Below the pieces are notes generated by a model. That model did no database searches, was not told the origin of the DNA, and worked only from the letters and a program-made list of their open reading frames with translations. Position numbers and translations under genes: made by a program. This document shows positions 26,633 to 35,302 of a stretch of DNA of 64,000 nucleotides, piece after piece. Source of the stretch: Pontivivens insulae (GTDB lineage: Bacteria; Pseudomonadota; Alphaproteobacteria; Rhodobacterales; Rhodobacteraceae); assembly GCF_900302495.1 (NCBI RefSeq), contig NZ_OMKW01000002.1:310001-374000 (forward strand), written 5' to 3'. Within the stretch, counting starts at the first letter, position 1. Every line of letters starts with the position of its first letter.

Positions 26633-27844
26633 TTACACCCTTTCGATGATCGTTGCCGCACCCATGCCGGACGCAACGCAGAGCGTGGCAAGGGCTGTGC
26701 CTTTTCCAGTCCGCTCCAGCTCATCCAGTGCGGTGCCGATGATCATGGCGCCCGTTGCACCCAGCGGGTGTCCCATAGCGATTGAACCACCGTTCACGTT
26801 CACCTTGTCATGATCCACATCAAATGCCTGCATGAAACGTAGCACCACGGATGCGAACGCTTCGTTAACCTCGAACAGGTCGATGTCGGAAATGCTCATC
26901 CCGCTATCTGCAAGGATCTTCTCGGTCACGGGGACCGGACCGGTCAGCATGATGGTCGGATCGGTGCCGATCTTGGCTGTTGCCTTGATGCGGGCGCGGG
27001 GCTTGAGGTCGTGCTTCTCACCAAACTCTTTGGTGCCGATCAGAAGACCGGCAGAGCCATCCACGATGCCAGAGGAGTTGCCCGCATGGTGGACGTGGTT
27101 GATCTTCTCAAGATGCGGGTATTTGAGCAGGGCCACGGCGTCGAAGCCGGGCATGACCTCGCCCATCTGCTGGAAGGCGGGCTTGAGGCCGCCAAGCGAC
27201 TGCATGTCGGTCCCGGGGCGCATGTACTCGTCACGATCAAGGATCGGCAGGCCGTTCTGGTCGCGCACGGTCATGACCGACTTGTCAAAGCGGCCCTCGT
27301 CCCATGCGACCTTGGCACGGCGCTGGCTCTCCATCGCGTAAGCGTCAGTGTCATCGCGGGAGAAGCCATACTCTGTTGCAATGATGTCGGCAGAGATGCC
27401 CTGTGGAACGAAATAGGTCTTCATCGCCACGGAGGGATCAACCGCAATTGCGGCCCCGTCAGAGCCCATGGGAACACGGCCCATCATCTCGACACCACCT
27501 GCGATATAGGCATGGCCCGCACCGCCGCGCACCTGGTTGCCCGCGACGTTGACGGCTTCCATGCCCGAGGCGCAGAAGCGGTTGATCGACAGGCCGGGTG
27601 CCCGCTCGTCAAAGTCCGAATAGAGAACGGCCGTCCGTGCAAGGCAGCCGCCCTGTTCGCCCACTTGCGTGACGTTGCCCCAGATCACATCCTCGATCTC
27701 ATCGGTGGCAAGGTTGTTGCGGCGCTTGAGCTCATTGAGCACTTCCGCCGACAGCCGGGCCGCCGTTACTTCGTGCAGACTGCCATCCTTGCGGCCCTTG
27801 CCGCGCGGGGTGCGCACGCTGTCATAGATATAGGCTTCGGTCAT
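26633..27844 (-). CDS. fadA: Acetyl-CoA acyltransferase (thiolase)
   Basis: Cleaves 3-ketoacyl-CoA with CoA, the last step of each beta-oxidation round. 403 residues. Acyl-carrying C91 sits in NRFCASGMEAVN; the other catalytic parts are the histidine of GGSIAMGHPLGATGAM and the cysteine of TLCVASGMGAATI close to the C-terminus. With the hydratase/dehydrogenase gene downstream it makes the two-subunit fatty acid oxidation unit, although the order (thiolase first) is inverted relative to E. coli fadBA. Confidence 0.93.
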   Translation of the reverse strand: MTEAYIYDSVRTPRGKGRKDGSLHEVTAARLSAEVLNELKRRNNLATDEIEDVIWGNVTQVGEQGGCLARTAVLYSDFDERAPGLSINRFCASGMEAVNVAGNQVRGGAGHAYIAGGVEMMGRVPMGSDGAAIAVDPSVAMKTYFVPQGISADIIATEYGFSRDDTDAYAMESQRRAKVAWDEGRFDKSVMTVRDQNGLPILDRDEYMRPGTDMQSLGGLKPAFQQMGEVMPGFDAVALLKYPHLEKINHVHHAGNSSGIVDGSAGLLIGTKEFGEKHDLKPRARIKATAKIGTDPTIMLTGPVPVTEKILADSGMSISDIDLFEVNEAFASVVLRFMQAFDVDHDKVNVNGGSIAMGHPLGATGAMIIGTALDELERTGKGTALATLCVASGMGAATIIERV

Positions 27845-27861
27845 GTTGAACCGCCTTTCTT

Positions 27862-28200
27862 CTAGCTAATCGTTGAATACCACAGACGGGCGGCGGCCAG
27901 TGTGCCGACGACCGCGATGGCGAGTTGCCATCTATAGAAAATTTTAAGCTTCGCTGTTTTTGGCGCGGCCCTGTAGGCCAGCCAGAACAGGACCAGCGCC
28001 ACGACCGGCCAGATGACCCCATGCTGCACCAGAAGGAGCAACGTGATGGAGGCGAGTGCCAGGCCGGCAATGAATTGCGCGGCCGCATGGGCGAGCGGGT
28101 TCTCCGGCTCCATGTCGTTCGTATCCGGCTGGGCCGCACGCGCGGGCTGTATCACCAGCGCAAGCGCGGGCAGGGCGAGGGCTGCAATCCACCAGAGCAT
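27862..28200 (-). CDS. Small membrane protein of unknown function
   Basis: 112 residues with about three to four hydrophobic segments: MLWWIAALALPALALVIQPA at the N-terminus (which may be a signal anchor), IAGLALASITLLLLVQHGV, IWPVVALVLFWLAYRA and LAIAVVGTLAAARLW. I recognise no family. ATG at 28200 was chosen instead of the TTG one codon upstream. It is 17 bases upstream of the thiolase gene, so it is co-transcribed with it. Confidence 0.65.
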   Translation of the reverse strand: MLWWIAALALPALALVIQPARAAQPDTNDMEPENPLAHAAAQFIAGLALASITLLLLVQHGVIWPVVALVLFWLAYRAAPKTAKLKIFYRWQLAIAVVGTLAAARLWYSTIS

Positions 28201-28261
28201 CAATGTGCCCCCCCGTCCCGGCCTTGAGCCGAAGCTTCGAAACGTTGTCTCACTGGCAGGC

Positions 28262-28888
28262 TCACGTCCGCCCCGGCATCAGATCATAAGGATGCTGCCA
28301 GCCGTCAATCGCCGCGATCCGATCGAGCCAGGCTGCGATATTTGGCCAGTCAGCCCGGTCAAAGCCGAATGGTTCGGGATAGTAGAGATAGGAACAGCAC
28401 GAGAAATCTGCGATCGTGCAATGCTCTGCTGCAACCCAGTCGCGGCCCTCCAGCCGCCGATCCAGCACGGTGTAGGCTGCCTTCAGACGGCCCTGCATGA
28501 AGCCGATTACCTGCTCTGGCCGCTTCTCTTCAGGCAAGAAATTCATCAGGAAGCGGGTCAGACCGACCTGCGATGACATTTTGTGATTGTCCCACAAGAT
28601 CCAGCGCAGCACCTCCCGGCGCTCATCGGCAGAACCGGGGGCAAACTTGCCCAGCGACGTGGACAGGTAATCGAGGATCACGCCCGATTGGCTGAGCTTG
28701 GTGCCCTTATGCTCCAGCACCGGCGCCTCTGCCATTTCGTTGGTTTCGAGATATTCGGGCTGGCGCAGTGCGCCATTCATAAAGTCCGCGAACACCGGCT
28801 CCCAGTTCGCGCCGCTGAGTTCCAGCATCAGCGCCGCCTTGTAGGAATGCCCGCTTTCGGCAAAGCAATGCAGCTTATAGTCCGCCAT
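28262..28888 (-). CDS. Glutathione S-transferase family protein
   Basis: 208 residues with the thioredoxin-like N-terminal domain (YKLHCFAESGHSYKAALMLEL at the start; a serine or tyrosine near residues 13-15 may activate glutathione), the conserved proline in EAPVLEHKGTKLSQSGVI, and the helical C-terminal domain with CTIADFSCCSYLYY. It lies between the acyl-CoA dehydrogenase and the membrane protein genes. It may remove reactive aldehydes or enones that arise with fatty acid metabolism; that role is inferred from position. Confidence 0.85.
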   Translation of the reverse strand: MADYKLHCFAESGHSYKAALMLELSGANWEPVFADFMNGALRQPEYLETNEMAEAPVLEHKGTKLSQSGVILDYLSTSLGKFAPGSADERREVLRWILWDNHKMSSQVGLTRFLMNFLPEEKRPEQVIGFMQGRLKAAYTVLDRRLEGRDWVAAEHCTIADFSCCSYLYYPEPFGFDRADWPNIAAWLDRIAAIDGWQHPYDLMPGRT

Positions 28889-28940
28889 CTGTCTTCTCCC
28901 TTGGTGCTCGGCTGTTGATCGCCGGTCTTTCCTTCACCAC

Positions 28941-28961
28941 GTCCCGGACGTGATCCGGGAC
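28941..28961. repeat. Palindromic unit with CCGGGA stem
   Basis: GTCCCGGA-CGTGA-TCCGGGAC, a perfect 8-bp stem with a five-base loop, lies in the 123-base space between the GST and acyl-CoA dehydrogenase genes. The 5-base loop and GC stem resemble the units at 28979-28997 and 43894-43912. Confidence 0.6.
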
Positions 28962-28978
28962 CGGCCTGTTCAATGCGG

Positions 28979-28997
28979 CCCCGGCGTGAGGCCGGGG
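28979..28997. repeat. Palindromic unit CCCCGGC-N5-GCCGGGG
   Basis: CCCCGGC-GTGAG-GCCGGGG. The stem is identical to that at 43894-43912 (loop ATTGA), 15 kb away. It lies just before the acyl-CoA dehydrogenase stop, and could stabilise or end that transcript. Confidence 0.6.
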
Positions 28998-29011
28998 TGC
29001 TGGCAGCAGCA

Positions 29012-30166
29012 TTAGAGCCCGCGCCCAACGATCTCCTTCATGATCTCGTTGGTGCCGCCATAGATCTTTTGCACCCGTGCATCGGCCCACATTTCGGCAA
29101 TCGGGTACTCCATCATGTAGCCATACCCACCGAACAATTGCAGGCATTCGTCGAGCACTTTGTTTTGAAGGTCCGACAGCCAGAATTTCTGCATTGCTGC
29201 CGTCTCGACCGTCAGCTCACCCCGCTGGTGCATCATGATGCAACTGTCCAGGAAGGCGCGCGCCGCGACCGTGTTTGTCTTGCACTCCGCCAGCTTGAAG
29301 CGGGTGTTCTGGAATTGGAGCAGGTTGCCGCCAAACGCCTCCCGCTCTTTGCAGTAGTCTATTGTCCGCTGCACGGCACCTTCCATCGCGCCAACAGCGC
29401 CGGCACCGATGACCATCCGCTCCTGCGGAAGCTGCTGCATCATCTGGTAGAAGCCCTGGCCCTCAACGCCGCCCAAAAGGTTTTCTGGCGGAATTTCCAC
29501 ATCATCAAAGAACAGTTCGGACGTGTCGGCCGCCTTCAGCCCGACTTTGTCGAGGTTCCGGCCGCGGCGGAATCCTTCGGCATTGTCCGTCTCCAATGCC
29601 ATCAGGCTCACCCCTTTGGAGCCTTCAGTCGGATCAGTCTTACAGGCCACAAGGATCAGGTTCGCGTGCTGGCCGTTGGTGATGAAGATCTTCGAGCCGG
29701 TCATGCGATAGGCATTGCCCTTCTTGATCGCACGGGTCCGAATGCTCTGCACGTCCGACCCGGTCGATGGCTCGGTCATCGCCAGCGCGCCCACCAGCTC
29801 TCCGGTAACCATTTTGGGCAACCAGCGCGCTTTCTGCTCCTCTGTGCCATAGGCGAGGATGTAATGCGCCACGATCGGGGTATGAATGCCAAACCCCCAA
29901 CTGGCCAAATTGGCGCGAGACCCTTCCATCAGGATCACGGCATCATGGCTGAAATCGCCGCCTGAGCCGCCGAACTCCTCAGGAATGGAGGAGCCGAGCA
30001 GGCCCAGCTCGCCCGCTTCCTGCCATGTCTCACGCTCCATGATTCCGTCATGGCGCCATTTCTCCATCCGCGGCGCCCATTTCTCTGCGATGAATTCGCG
30101 CGTCATATCCTCAAGCATCACATGCTCTTCGGTCATCCAGTCGGATTTGAGGTTCTGGAATGTCAT
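29012..30166 (-). CDS. Acyl-CoA dehydrogenase (LCAD/IVD-like)
   Basis: Flavoenzyme, 384 residues, which oxidises acyl-CoA to trans-2-enoyl-CoA and passes electrons to [14 protein letters not shown] (130-140) binds FAD and the C-terminal [10 protein letters not shown] and IYGGTNEIM are family motifs. The residue before GTNEI is Gly, not the Glu of medium-chain dehydrogenases (YEGT). As in long-chain and isovaleryl-CoA dehydrogenases the base is then probably in helix G, here E262 in VGAMEGAV, after LPQERMVIG. Chain length cannot be told. Same strand as the rest of the beta-oxidation genes. Confidence 0.9.
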   Translation of the reverse strand: MTFQNLKSDWMTEEHVMLEDMTREFIAEKWAPRMEKWRHDGIMERETWQEAGELGLLGSSIPEEFGGSGGDFSHDAVILMEGSRANLASWGFGIHTPIVAHYILAYGTEEQKARWLPKMVTGELVGALAMTEPSTGSDVQSIRTRAIKKGNAYRMTGSKIFITNGQHANLILVACKTDPTEGSKGVSLMALETDNAEGFRRGRNLDKVGLKAADTSELFFDDVEIPPENLLGGVEGQGFYQMMQQLPQERMVIGAGAVGAMEGAVQRTIDYCKEREAFGGNLLQFQNTRFKLAECKTNTVAARAFLDSCIMMHQRGELTVETAAMQKFWLSDLQNKVLDECLQLFGGYGYMMEYPIAEMWADARVQKIYGGTNEIMKEIVGRGL

Positions 30167-30298
30167 TGCGCGCCTCCCATGGCGTATGGCCTCTTTGCCG
30201 GGCCTTCAAATCAGGTGGGGTAGAGGTGCGGCAGCAACCCAAGCCCGCCGCACCCCCTGTTCGAACGCGCCACCCGGTGGCGGCGCGTTCTATCTCGA

Positions 30299-32071
30299 TC
30301 AGAAGTTCGCGACGCTCAGGCCCATCACGTTCGTGCCGCCCGCGTTGATCCGCTGCAGAAGCAGCCCGGTCTCAGGCAGTTTGCGCGTGACGTAGTAGCG
30401 GCCTGTGACCAGCTTGCTCTCATAGAACTCCGCATCGCCGGTGCCCGCATCAAGCGCGGCATAGGATGCCTTCGCCATCTTCGCCCACATCAGGCCGAAG
30501 CAGACGTGACCGAATAGGTGCATGAAGTCATGCGCACCCGACAGCGCATCATCCGGCTTACCCGCGTTTTGCATGAAATACATGCCCGCGGCTTGCAGGT
30601 CCTTCGACGCTGCCTTCAGCGGGTCGAGGAACTCGGCCATACGCTCATCACCGCTGTTCTCCTTGATGAAGGTCTTCACCAGATCGAAGAACGCCATGAC
30701 GTGCTTGCCATTGTCGGAGGCGAGTTTGCGGCCCACCAGATCAAGCGCCTGAATGCCGTTCGTGCCTTCATAGATCAGCGCGATCCGGCAATCGCGTACG
30801 AACTGCTCCGCACCCCATTCGGTGGTGAAGCCCGAGCCGCCATAGACCTGCTGAGAGGAGATTGTCGCCTCAAGGCCCTTATCGGTCAGGAAGCCCTTCA
30901 CGACCGGGATCAGCAGCGACACCAGACCTTCGGCATCCGCATCATCATTGCGGCGGGAGCGGTCGATCATCGTCGCGGCCCACAACATGAAGGCACGACC
31001 CGCTTCGACAAAGCTCTTCTGGTCCATCAGCTGACGGCGCACATCCGGGAAGTGGATGATGCTGTCTGCAGCCTTCTCCGGCTCTTTCGGTCCGGTGACG
31101 GCACGGCCCTGAATACGGTCTTTCGCAAAAGCCAGCGCGTTCTGATACGCGACGGAGGCTTGGGCGAGGCCCTGCATACCGACGCCCAGACGCGCCTCGT
31201 TCATCATGGTGAACATCGCGCGCAGACCTTTGTGCATGTCGCCGATCAGGTAACCGGTCGCACCGTCATAGTTCATCACACAGGTCGCGTTGCCGTGGAT
31301 GCCCATCTTGGACTCCAGACCACCACAGGACACCTGATTGCGCTCACCCAGCGAACCATCGTCATTGACGTGGAACTTCGGCACGATGAACAGCGAGATG
31401 CCCTTCACGCCTTCCGGGCCGCCCGGGATTTTTGCGAGGACGAGGTGGATGATGTTCTCGGCCATTTCGTGCTCACCGGCGGAGATCCAGATCTTCTGGC
31501 CGGAAATCTTGTAGGTGCCGTCGTCCTGCGGCTCTGCCTTCGTGCGGATCAGGCCCAGATCGGTGCCGCACTGCGGCTCAGTCAGGTTCATGGTGCCGCC
31601 CCATTTGAAGGAGACGAGGTTGGGCAGGTATTTCTGCTTCTGCTCCTCAGAGCCGTGCGCGTGGATCGCGGCGTAGCAGCCATGGGTCAGACCCGGATAC
31701 ATCATAAGCGCCATGTTGGCCGACGAGTGCATCTCACCCACTGCGATGGACAGCGTATAGGGCATGCCCTGACCGCCATATTCGGGGTCGCAGTCAAAAC
31801 CGGTCCAACCGCCATCGCGCAGAACGTTGACGGCATCCTCGAAACCCGTGGGCACGCGCACAACGCCGTTTTCCAGCTTACAGCCTTCTTCGTCACCGAC
31901 CTTGTTGAGCGGGGCGAGCACGTCGCGTGCGATCTTGCCTGCCTCTTCCAGAACGGCACCGGTAAAGTCGCGGTCCATTTCGTCAAAGCCGGGAATGTCG
32001 AGATCATTGACCTTCAGAACGTCATGAAGAACGAAGTCGAGGTCTTTGGTGGTTGGCTCGTAAAAGGGCAT
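30299..32071 (-). CDS. Acyl-CoA dehydrogenase with C-terminal extension domain
   Basis: 590 residues: the usual three-part acyl-CoA dehydrogenase fold (to about 450) plus a C-terminal helical domain (about 465-590) typical of the large FadE-like proteobacterial group. The FAD motif is [13 protein letters not shown] (161-173) and the catalytic base is E435 in [12 protein letters not shown]. It uses the medium-chain-type position, unlike the neighbouring 384-residue enzyme. First enzyme gene after the merR gene (65 bases away), so it is probably controlled by that regulator. Confidence 0.92.
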   Translation of the reverse strand: MPFYEPTTKDLDFVLHDVLKVNDLDIPGFDEMDRDFTGAVLEEAGKIARDVLAPLNKVGDEEGCKLENGVVRVPTGFEDAVNVLRDGGWTGFDCDPEYGGQGMPYTLSIAVGEMHSSANMALMMYPGLTHGCYAAIHAHGSEEQKQKYLPNLVSFKWGGTMNLTEPQCGTDLGLIRTKAEPQDDGTYKISGQKIWISAGEHEMAENIIHLVLAKIPGGPEGVKGISLFIVPKFHVNDDGSLGERNQVSCGGLESKMGIHGNATCVMNYDGATGYLIGDMHKGLRAMFTMMNEARLGVGMQGLAQASVAYQNALAFAKDRIQGRAVTGPKEPEKAADSIIHFPDVRRQLMDQKSFVEAGRAFMLWAATMIDRSRRNDDADAEGLVSLLIPVVKGFLTDKGLEATISSQQVYGGSGFTTEWGAEQFVRDCRIALIYEGTNGIQALDLVGRKLASDNGKHVMAFFDLVKTFIKENSGDERMAEFLDPLKAASKDLQAAGMYFMQNAGKPDDALSGAHDFMHLFGHVCFGLMWAKMAKASYAALDAGTGDAEFYESKLVTGRYYVTRKLPETGLLLQRINAGGTNVMGLSVANF

Positions 32072-32135
32072 GTTTCTCTCCGTCGGGGACGCGTTGCGGC
32101 GTCTTTATCTTGATCGTAAATGTGCGGGTGACGCG

Positions 32136-32531
32136 TCAGGCGGCAACCTTGACGCCGCGTGATTTCAGGATGTCTTTCGCAACGTCCATTTGCTGTTCCA
32201 GATCGCCAATTGCGGCGGTCAGCTCATCCCGTTGCAGGCGCATCGCTTCCAGCCGGTCCTGCGCAACCTCATAGGTCTTGGCAAGCTGGGTGCGCTGGCA
32301 ATCACCAATGTCGTAGAGGGCCAGAAGCTGGCGAATTTCCTCAAGGCTGAAACCAAAGCGCTTCCCGCGCAGGATCAGCTTGAGGCGGGCGCGGTCGCGC
32401 CGTGTGAAGAGCCGCTTGGACCCTTCGCGTACAGGCGAAAGCAGTTCTTTCGCCTCATAAAAGCGCAGCGTGCGCGGTGTTACGTCGAACTCGGCACACA
32501 TCTGCCCGATCGTCGTCAAAGTGTCGGTCAT
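32136..32531 (-). CDS. MerR family regulator of the fatty acid oxidation operon
   Basis: 131 residues. The winged helix MerR domain covers about 1-75 (TLTTIGQMCAEFDVTPRTLR, FYEAKELLSP, RLKLILRGKRFGFSLEEIRQLLALYD), then a dimerisation coiled coil (about 80-120). There is no C-terminal effector pocket, as in the LiuR-like group that controls acyl-CoA dehydrogenase genes. ATG at 32531 has GGGGAAAC upstream; in-frame ATGs at 32546 and 32558 are alternatives. A perfect inverted repeat lies 31 bases upstream of it, and the first enzyme gene starts 65 bases downstream, so autoregulated operon control is likely. Confidence 0.87.
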   Translation of the reverse strand: MTDTLTTIGQMCAEFDVTPRTLRFYEAKELLSPVREGSKRLFTRRDRARLKLILRGKRFGFSLEEIRQLLALYDIGDCQRTQLAKTYEVAQDRLEAMRLQRDELTAAIGDLEQQMDVAKDILKSRGVKVAA

Positions 32532-32561
32532 TGTGAGTTTCCCCATCTGCATGACCATAAG

Positions 32562-32612
32562 TTGACGTTCGCGTAAGGTGATTGCAACAGCGAAACCTTA
32601 CGCGAACGTCAA
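32562..32612. promoter_or_regulatory. Perfect 18-bp inverted repeat upstream of merR
   Basis: Left arm 32562-32579 (TTGACGTTCGCGTAAGGT) is the exact complement of right arm 32595-32612, with a 15-base spacer. Each arm alone is a near-palindrome (TTACGCGAACGTCAA), so the site could be two regulator sites facing each other. A weaker third copy (TACGCAACGTCA) lies at 32615-32627. As RNA it would form an 18-bp hairpin, but no T-run follows. I favour an operator pair for the MerR protein. Confidence 0.6.
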
Positions 32613-32624
32613 TCATACGCAACG

Positions 32625-32774
32625 TCACGATCCTGCCTGTCCATCTGTGCCGCAACAGACGCGGCGAAAGGGGGAGGGTAAGTCAGCCACCTCCCGTTCA
32701 CTCATCGCCATGATCTGCGGATGATCGTGCGGATCTTGGGGGCGACTCTGCACCCTGCGAAACAGTTTCCACAT
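32625..32774 (-). CDS. Small ORF, 49 residues, DUF1127-like
   Basis: Starts ATG at 32774 after AAAGGAGACACATT, which is an excellent ribosome binding site, and ends TGA at 32625. The product begins MWKLFRRVQSRPQDP, basic, and has MAMSEREVADLPSPFRR in the middle, which resembles the (S/D)RELADIG core of DUF1127 proteins; the C-terminus has a CC pair. DUF1127 proteins are small, basic and often stress- or phosphate-regulated, with a few known RNA-binding examples. It lies upstream of merR on the same strand and separated from it by the inverted repeat. I cannot confirm the family. Confidence 0.5.
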   Translation of the reverse strand: MWKLFRRVQSRPQDPHDHPQIMAMSEREVADLPSPFRRVCCGTDGQAGS

Positions 32775-32864
32775 AATGTGTCTCCTTTAGATATTTGCAG
32801 ATATGACGATGCAGCCGAGCAGAAAAAACTGGAGAAATGCGCAGCCACGGTTTAGAAAAACTAA

Positions 32865-33770
32865 ATGGCAGACCTGAAATCAGTTCATCTCAACGGTTTG
32901 CGCGCGACAGAGGTTGTCTTGCGCCACGGATCGTTAAGCGCGGCTGCGAAAGTGCTGGGGGTAACCCCCGGTGCCGTCAGCCAGCACCTGCGGCGGACGG
33001 AGGCTCAGTTGGGCAAGGCGCTGTTTGATCGAAGTGCTGGAACCCTCGCACCCACCGCGCTGGGGCAGCAATTGGGCGCGGAGCTGTCGCTTGGTTTTCG
33101 GGCGCTGGAAAGGGCCGTCGCGCTGGCCGACGATCCGGAGCATCAGATCCTCACGCTCAGCGTGCCCCCGGTGCTGGCGGCGAAATGGCTTGTTTCCCGT
33201 GTGGCTGATTTCACCGCAGCCCATCCCGGCCTGCGGCTCAGAATTGATGCGACAGCAGCGTTGATCCACCCTGACAGCGGCGGAACAGATGCGGGCGTGC
33301 GCTTTGGTCGGGGCGGGTGGACAGATGTGATCGCCCGCCCATTGGCTGCGCAACATGCGTTTCCCGTCTGTAGTCCCGGCTTTCTGGCACAACATCCACG
33401 GATCGAGAGCGCACCCCGTGTCATCGACGCGAACGCGCGGGATTTGTGGGCCGACTGGCGCGCGGCGGCTGGATGGACGGCAGAGCCGGGACAAGTCATT
33501 GCCGCCTATTCGGATGCTGCACTTGGCCTGGATGCCGCCATTGCCGGGCAGGGCCTGTTCATGGCGTGGCCAACCCTGGCCGGGGATGCGATCGCACGGG
33601 GCCAGCTCGTCCGCCCCAGCCCGGTCACGTTGCAGGCTGATCAGACCTATTGGCTGATCCTGAGCGACACCCGCCGCCCAAGGGCAGAGCTGCGGGCCTT
33701 TGAAAGCTGGGTCAAAGCCGCGTTGAGCGATACATACTGTGCCCTCGATCTGGAGGTGGAGCCGTCATGA
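32865..33770 (+). CDS. LysR-type transcriptional regulator (GcvA-like)
   Basis: 301 residues. The helix-turn-helix is in the first 60 residues (GLRATEVVLRHGSLSAAAKVLGVTPGAVSQHLRRTEAQLG), then a linker helix and the periplasmic-binding-like effector domain (about 90-295). It resembles GcvA in the order NGLRAxExxxRHGSxxxAA. It starts divergently from the small 49-residue ORF, 90 bases away, and overlaps the following glycosyltransferase gene by four bases (ATGA). LysR genes usually control a divergent target; here the coupled downstream gene is in the same direction, so the target is unclear. Confidence 0.85.
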   Translation: MADLKSVHLNGLRATEVVLRHGSLSAAAKVLGVTPGAVSQHLRRTEAQLGKALFDRSAGTLAPTALGQQLGAELSLGFRALERAVALADDPEHQILTLSVPPVLAAKWLVSRVADFTAAHPGLRLRIDATAALIHPDSGGTDAGVRFGRGGWTDVIARPLAAQHAFPVCSPGFLAQHPRIESAPRVIDANARDLWADWRAAAGWTAEPGQVIAAYSDAALGLDAAIAGQGLFMAWPTLAGDAIARGQLVRPSPVTLQADQTYWLILSDTRRPRAELRAFESWVKAALSDTYCALDLEVEPS

Positions 33771-34756
33771 GCAGGCCCATCCGATTGCGCATGGCTGACC
33801 GGCTCGCCGCCCTGCGTGGACCCGCGAGCGGCCAACTGGGCATCATCTATGTGATTGACCGGGGGAAGTTCGAGTGGCAGTCGGTCCTTCTGCTGGCAAG
33901 CTTGCGCCGCGCATTCGGGCGCGCCCTAGCCATCCACGCCTATATCCCCGCCTCGGTCGAAGCAGAGATCGATGCGCGGGTCGTCGACTTTCATCGGGCC
34001 AATGGCGTGATCCCAAAGGTGCTGGATGACGCTCACCCCGGTTTCGCGCGCCCCTATCCCCACGGGAACAAAATCCTCGCCTGTGCAGCCCCCCGGTCAG
34101 AGCCGTTTGGCTTATTTGTCGACACCGACATTCTGGCGTTGAAGGGCGCAAATCCGATCACCGCTCTGGGGCAGGGCGATTTTGGTGCGGTTCCTGCTCG
34201 CGACGGACCATGGCGCCCGGATCACCGTGACATGTGGGACGCGGCTTACGCGGCGCTCGATCTGCCACTGGCTTCCGGTCCCTATCCATACTTTAACGCC
34301 GGTACGGTTCTGTTTCGCCAGGCGCCCTGTTTTGGCCGTTCAGGGGATCAGATGTTTGGGCAAGCTTGGCTGGAAATCGCCCGCGCGCTCGATCATGCCG
34401 AGGGCCTGAACGCCCGGCGACCGTGGCTTGACCAGATCGCGCTTGGTGTCATCGCTGGACTGGTGGCAGAGGATAAGCGGATCGCGCTCGATCGGGCGTG
34501 GAATCATTCCCTCACTGGAAATGGTCAGCGCCCCGATGCTCAGACCGTGCTGTTGCACTATCACGGCGGTGCACAAGGCAATCGGTTGCGCAATGTGATG
34601 GGGCGCAGCCGGATTGATGCGCTCCTGGAGGGTGATGACATTTTCGGAGATTTCAACAGGATGCTGCGCGCGCTTGAGGCGTCAATCGCGGCTCATGAAC
34701 GGCCTGGCTATAAACGCCCTCCACGTCAGGCAAAGCTGAAGCAGGATTGGGAATAG
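33767..34756 (+). CDS. Glycosyltransferase-8-like protein of unknown substrate
   Basis: 329 residues. LFVDTDILALKGAN (about 112-125) has the DxD metal motif, YFNAGTVLFRQAP (about 176-188) and PWLDQIALGV (about 220-229) match the FNAG and DQ signatures of GT8-type (glycogenin/galactosyltransferase) folds, and LLHYHGGAQGNRL the HxGxxK-like region. No signal peptide or membrane segment. ATGA overlap with the LysR gene makes the two a translational unit. It is not in a polysaccharide cluster, so the acceptor is unknown. Confidence 0.6.
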   Translation: MSRPIRLRMADRLAALRGPASGQLGIIYVIDRGKFEWQSVLLLASLRRAFGRALAIHAYIPASVEAEIDARVVDFHRANGVIPKVLDDAHPGFARPYPHGNKILACAAPRSEPFGLFVDTDILALKGANPITALGQGDFGAVPARDGPWRPDHRDMWDAAYAALDLPLASGPYPYFNAGTVLFRQAPCFGRSGDQMFGQAWLEIARALDHAEGLNARRPWLDQIALGVIAGLVAEDKRIALDRAWNHSLTGNGQRPDAQTVLLHYHGGAQGNRLRNVMGRSRIDALLEGDDIFGDFNRMLRALEASIAAHERPGYKRPPRQAKLKQDWE

Positions 34757-34759
34757 CGC

Positions 34760-35140
34760 TCAGCTGTTCCCGCCGAGGGCCTGTTCCGCCACCTCTCGCA
34801 GGCGCTTGAGCTCGGCAATCGCCTCGTCCAATTCGGCCTTGCGCGCTTCAAGCTCATCAATCTGGTTGGTCGACAGCTCGATCCATTTGGAGAACTGCGT
34901 CGTCTGGTTATCCTCAACATCATAGAGTTCGAGCCACTGACGGATTTCCTCAAGACTGAAACCAAAGCGCCGTCCGCGTAGGATCAGTGTCAGACGCGCC
35001 CGTTCCTTCTGCCCGTAAAGCCGCTTGCGCCCATCGCGTTCGGGGGACAGCAATTCGATATACTCGTAATAGCGAAGGGTGCGAGGTGTGACATCATAGG
35101 CTTCACACATTTCCTGAAGCGTCTGCTTCTCTTCGCTCAT
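34760..35140 (-). CDS. MerR family regulator, paralogue of the fatty-acid MerR
   Basis: 126 residues. CEAYDVTPRTLRYYEYIELLSP and LILRGRRFGFSLEEIRQWLELYDVEDNQTTQF are nearly identical in pattern to the MerR at 32136-32531, so they come from duplication. The C-terminal coiled coil is different in sequence. It starts divergently from the two PaaI thioesterase genes, 163 bases away, and ends three bases from the glycosyltransferase stop. It likely controls the thioesterases, or shares the beta-oxidation regulon with its paralogue. Confidence 0.85.
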   Translation of the reverse strand: MSEEKQTLQEMCEAYDVTPRTLRYYEYIELLSPERDGRKRLYGQKERARLTLILRGRRFGFSLEEIRQWLELYDVEDNQTTQFSKWIELSTNQIDELEARKAELDEAIAELKRLREVAEQALGGNS

Positions 35141-35302
35141 CGAAATTCCCCTACGTCACTTTTTTGGTTTTCGTTCCTTTATCATTGCATTGTCGAACAG
35201 AAAATCAAGGGCATGCCCTTGCCGTTGGGTCATGTCTGCGGCGCTATACAAGACGGCGACCAATGACATATGTGTGCAAGAGTTCTGATGGAGAGGTCCG
35301 GC

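Noticed and set aside
30230-30298. Terminator between the two acyl-CoA dehydrogenase genes
   Set aside because: The stem near 30262-30290 (GAACGCGCC with a partial partner) has a mismatch and no T-run on the leftward strand.
30518-32113. 531-codon frame opposite the large acyl-CoA dehydrogenase gene
   Set aside because: Antisense shadow of a fully conserved enzyme.
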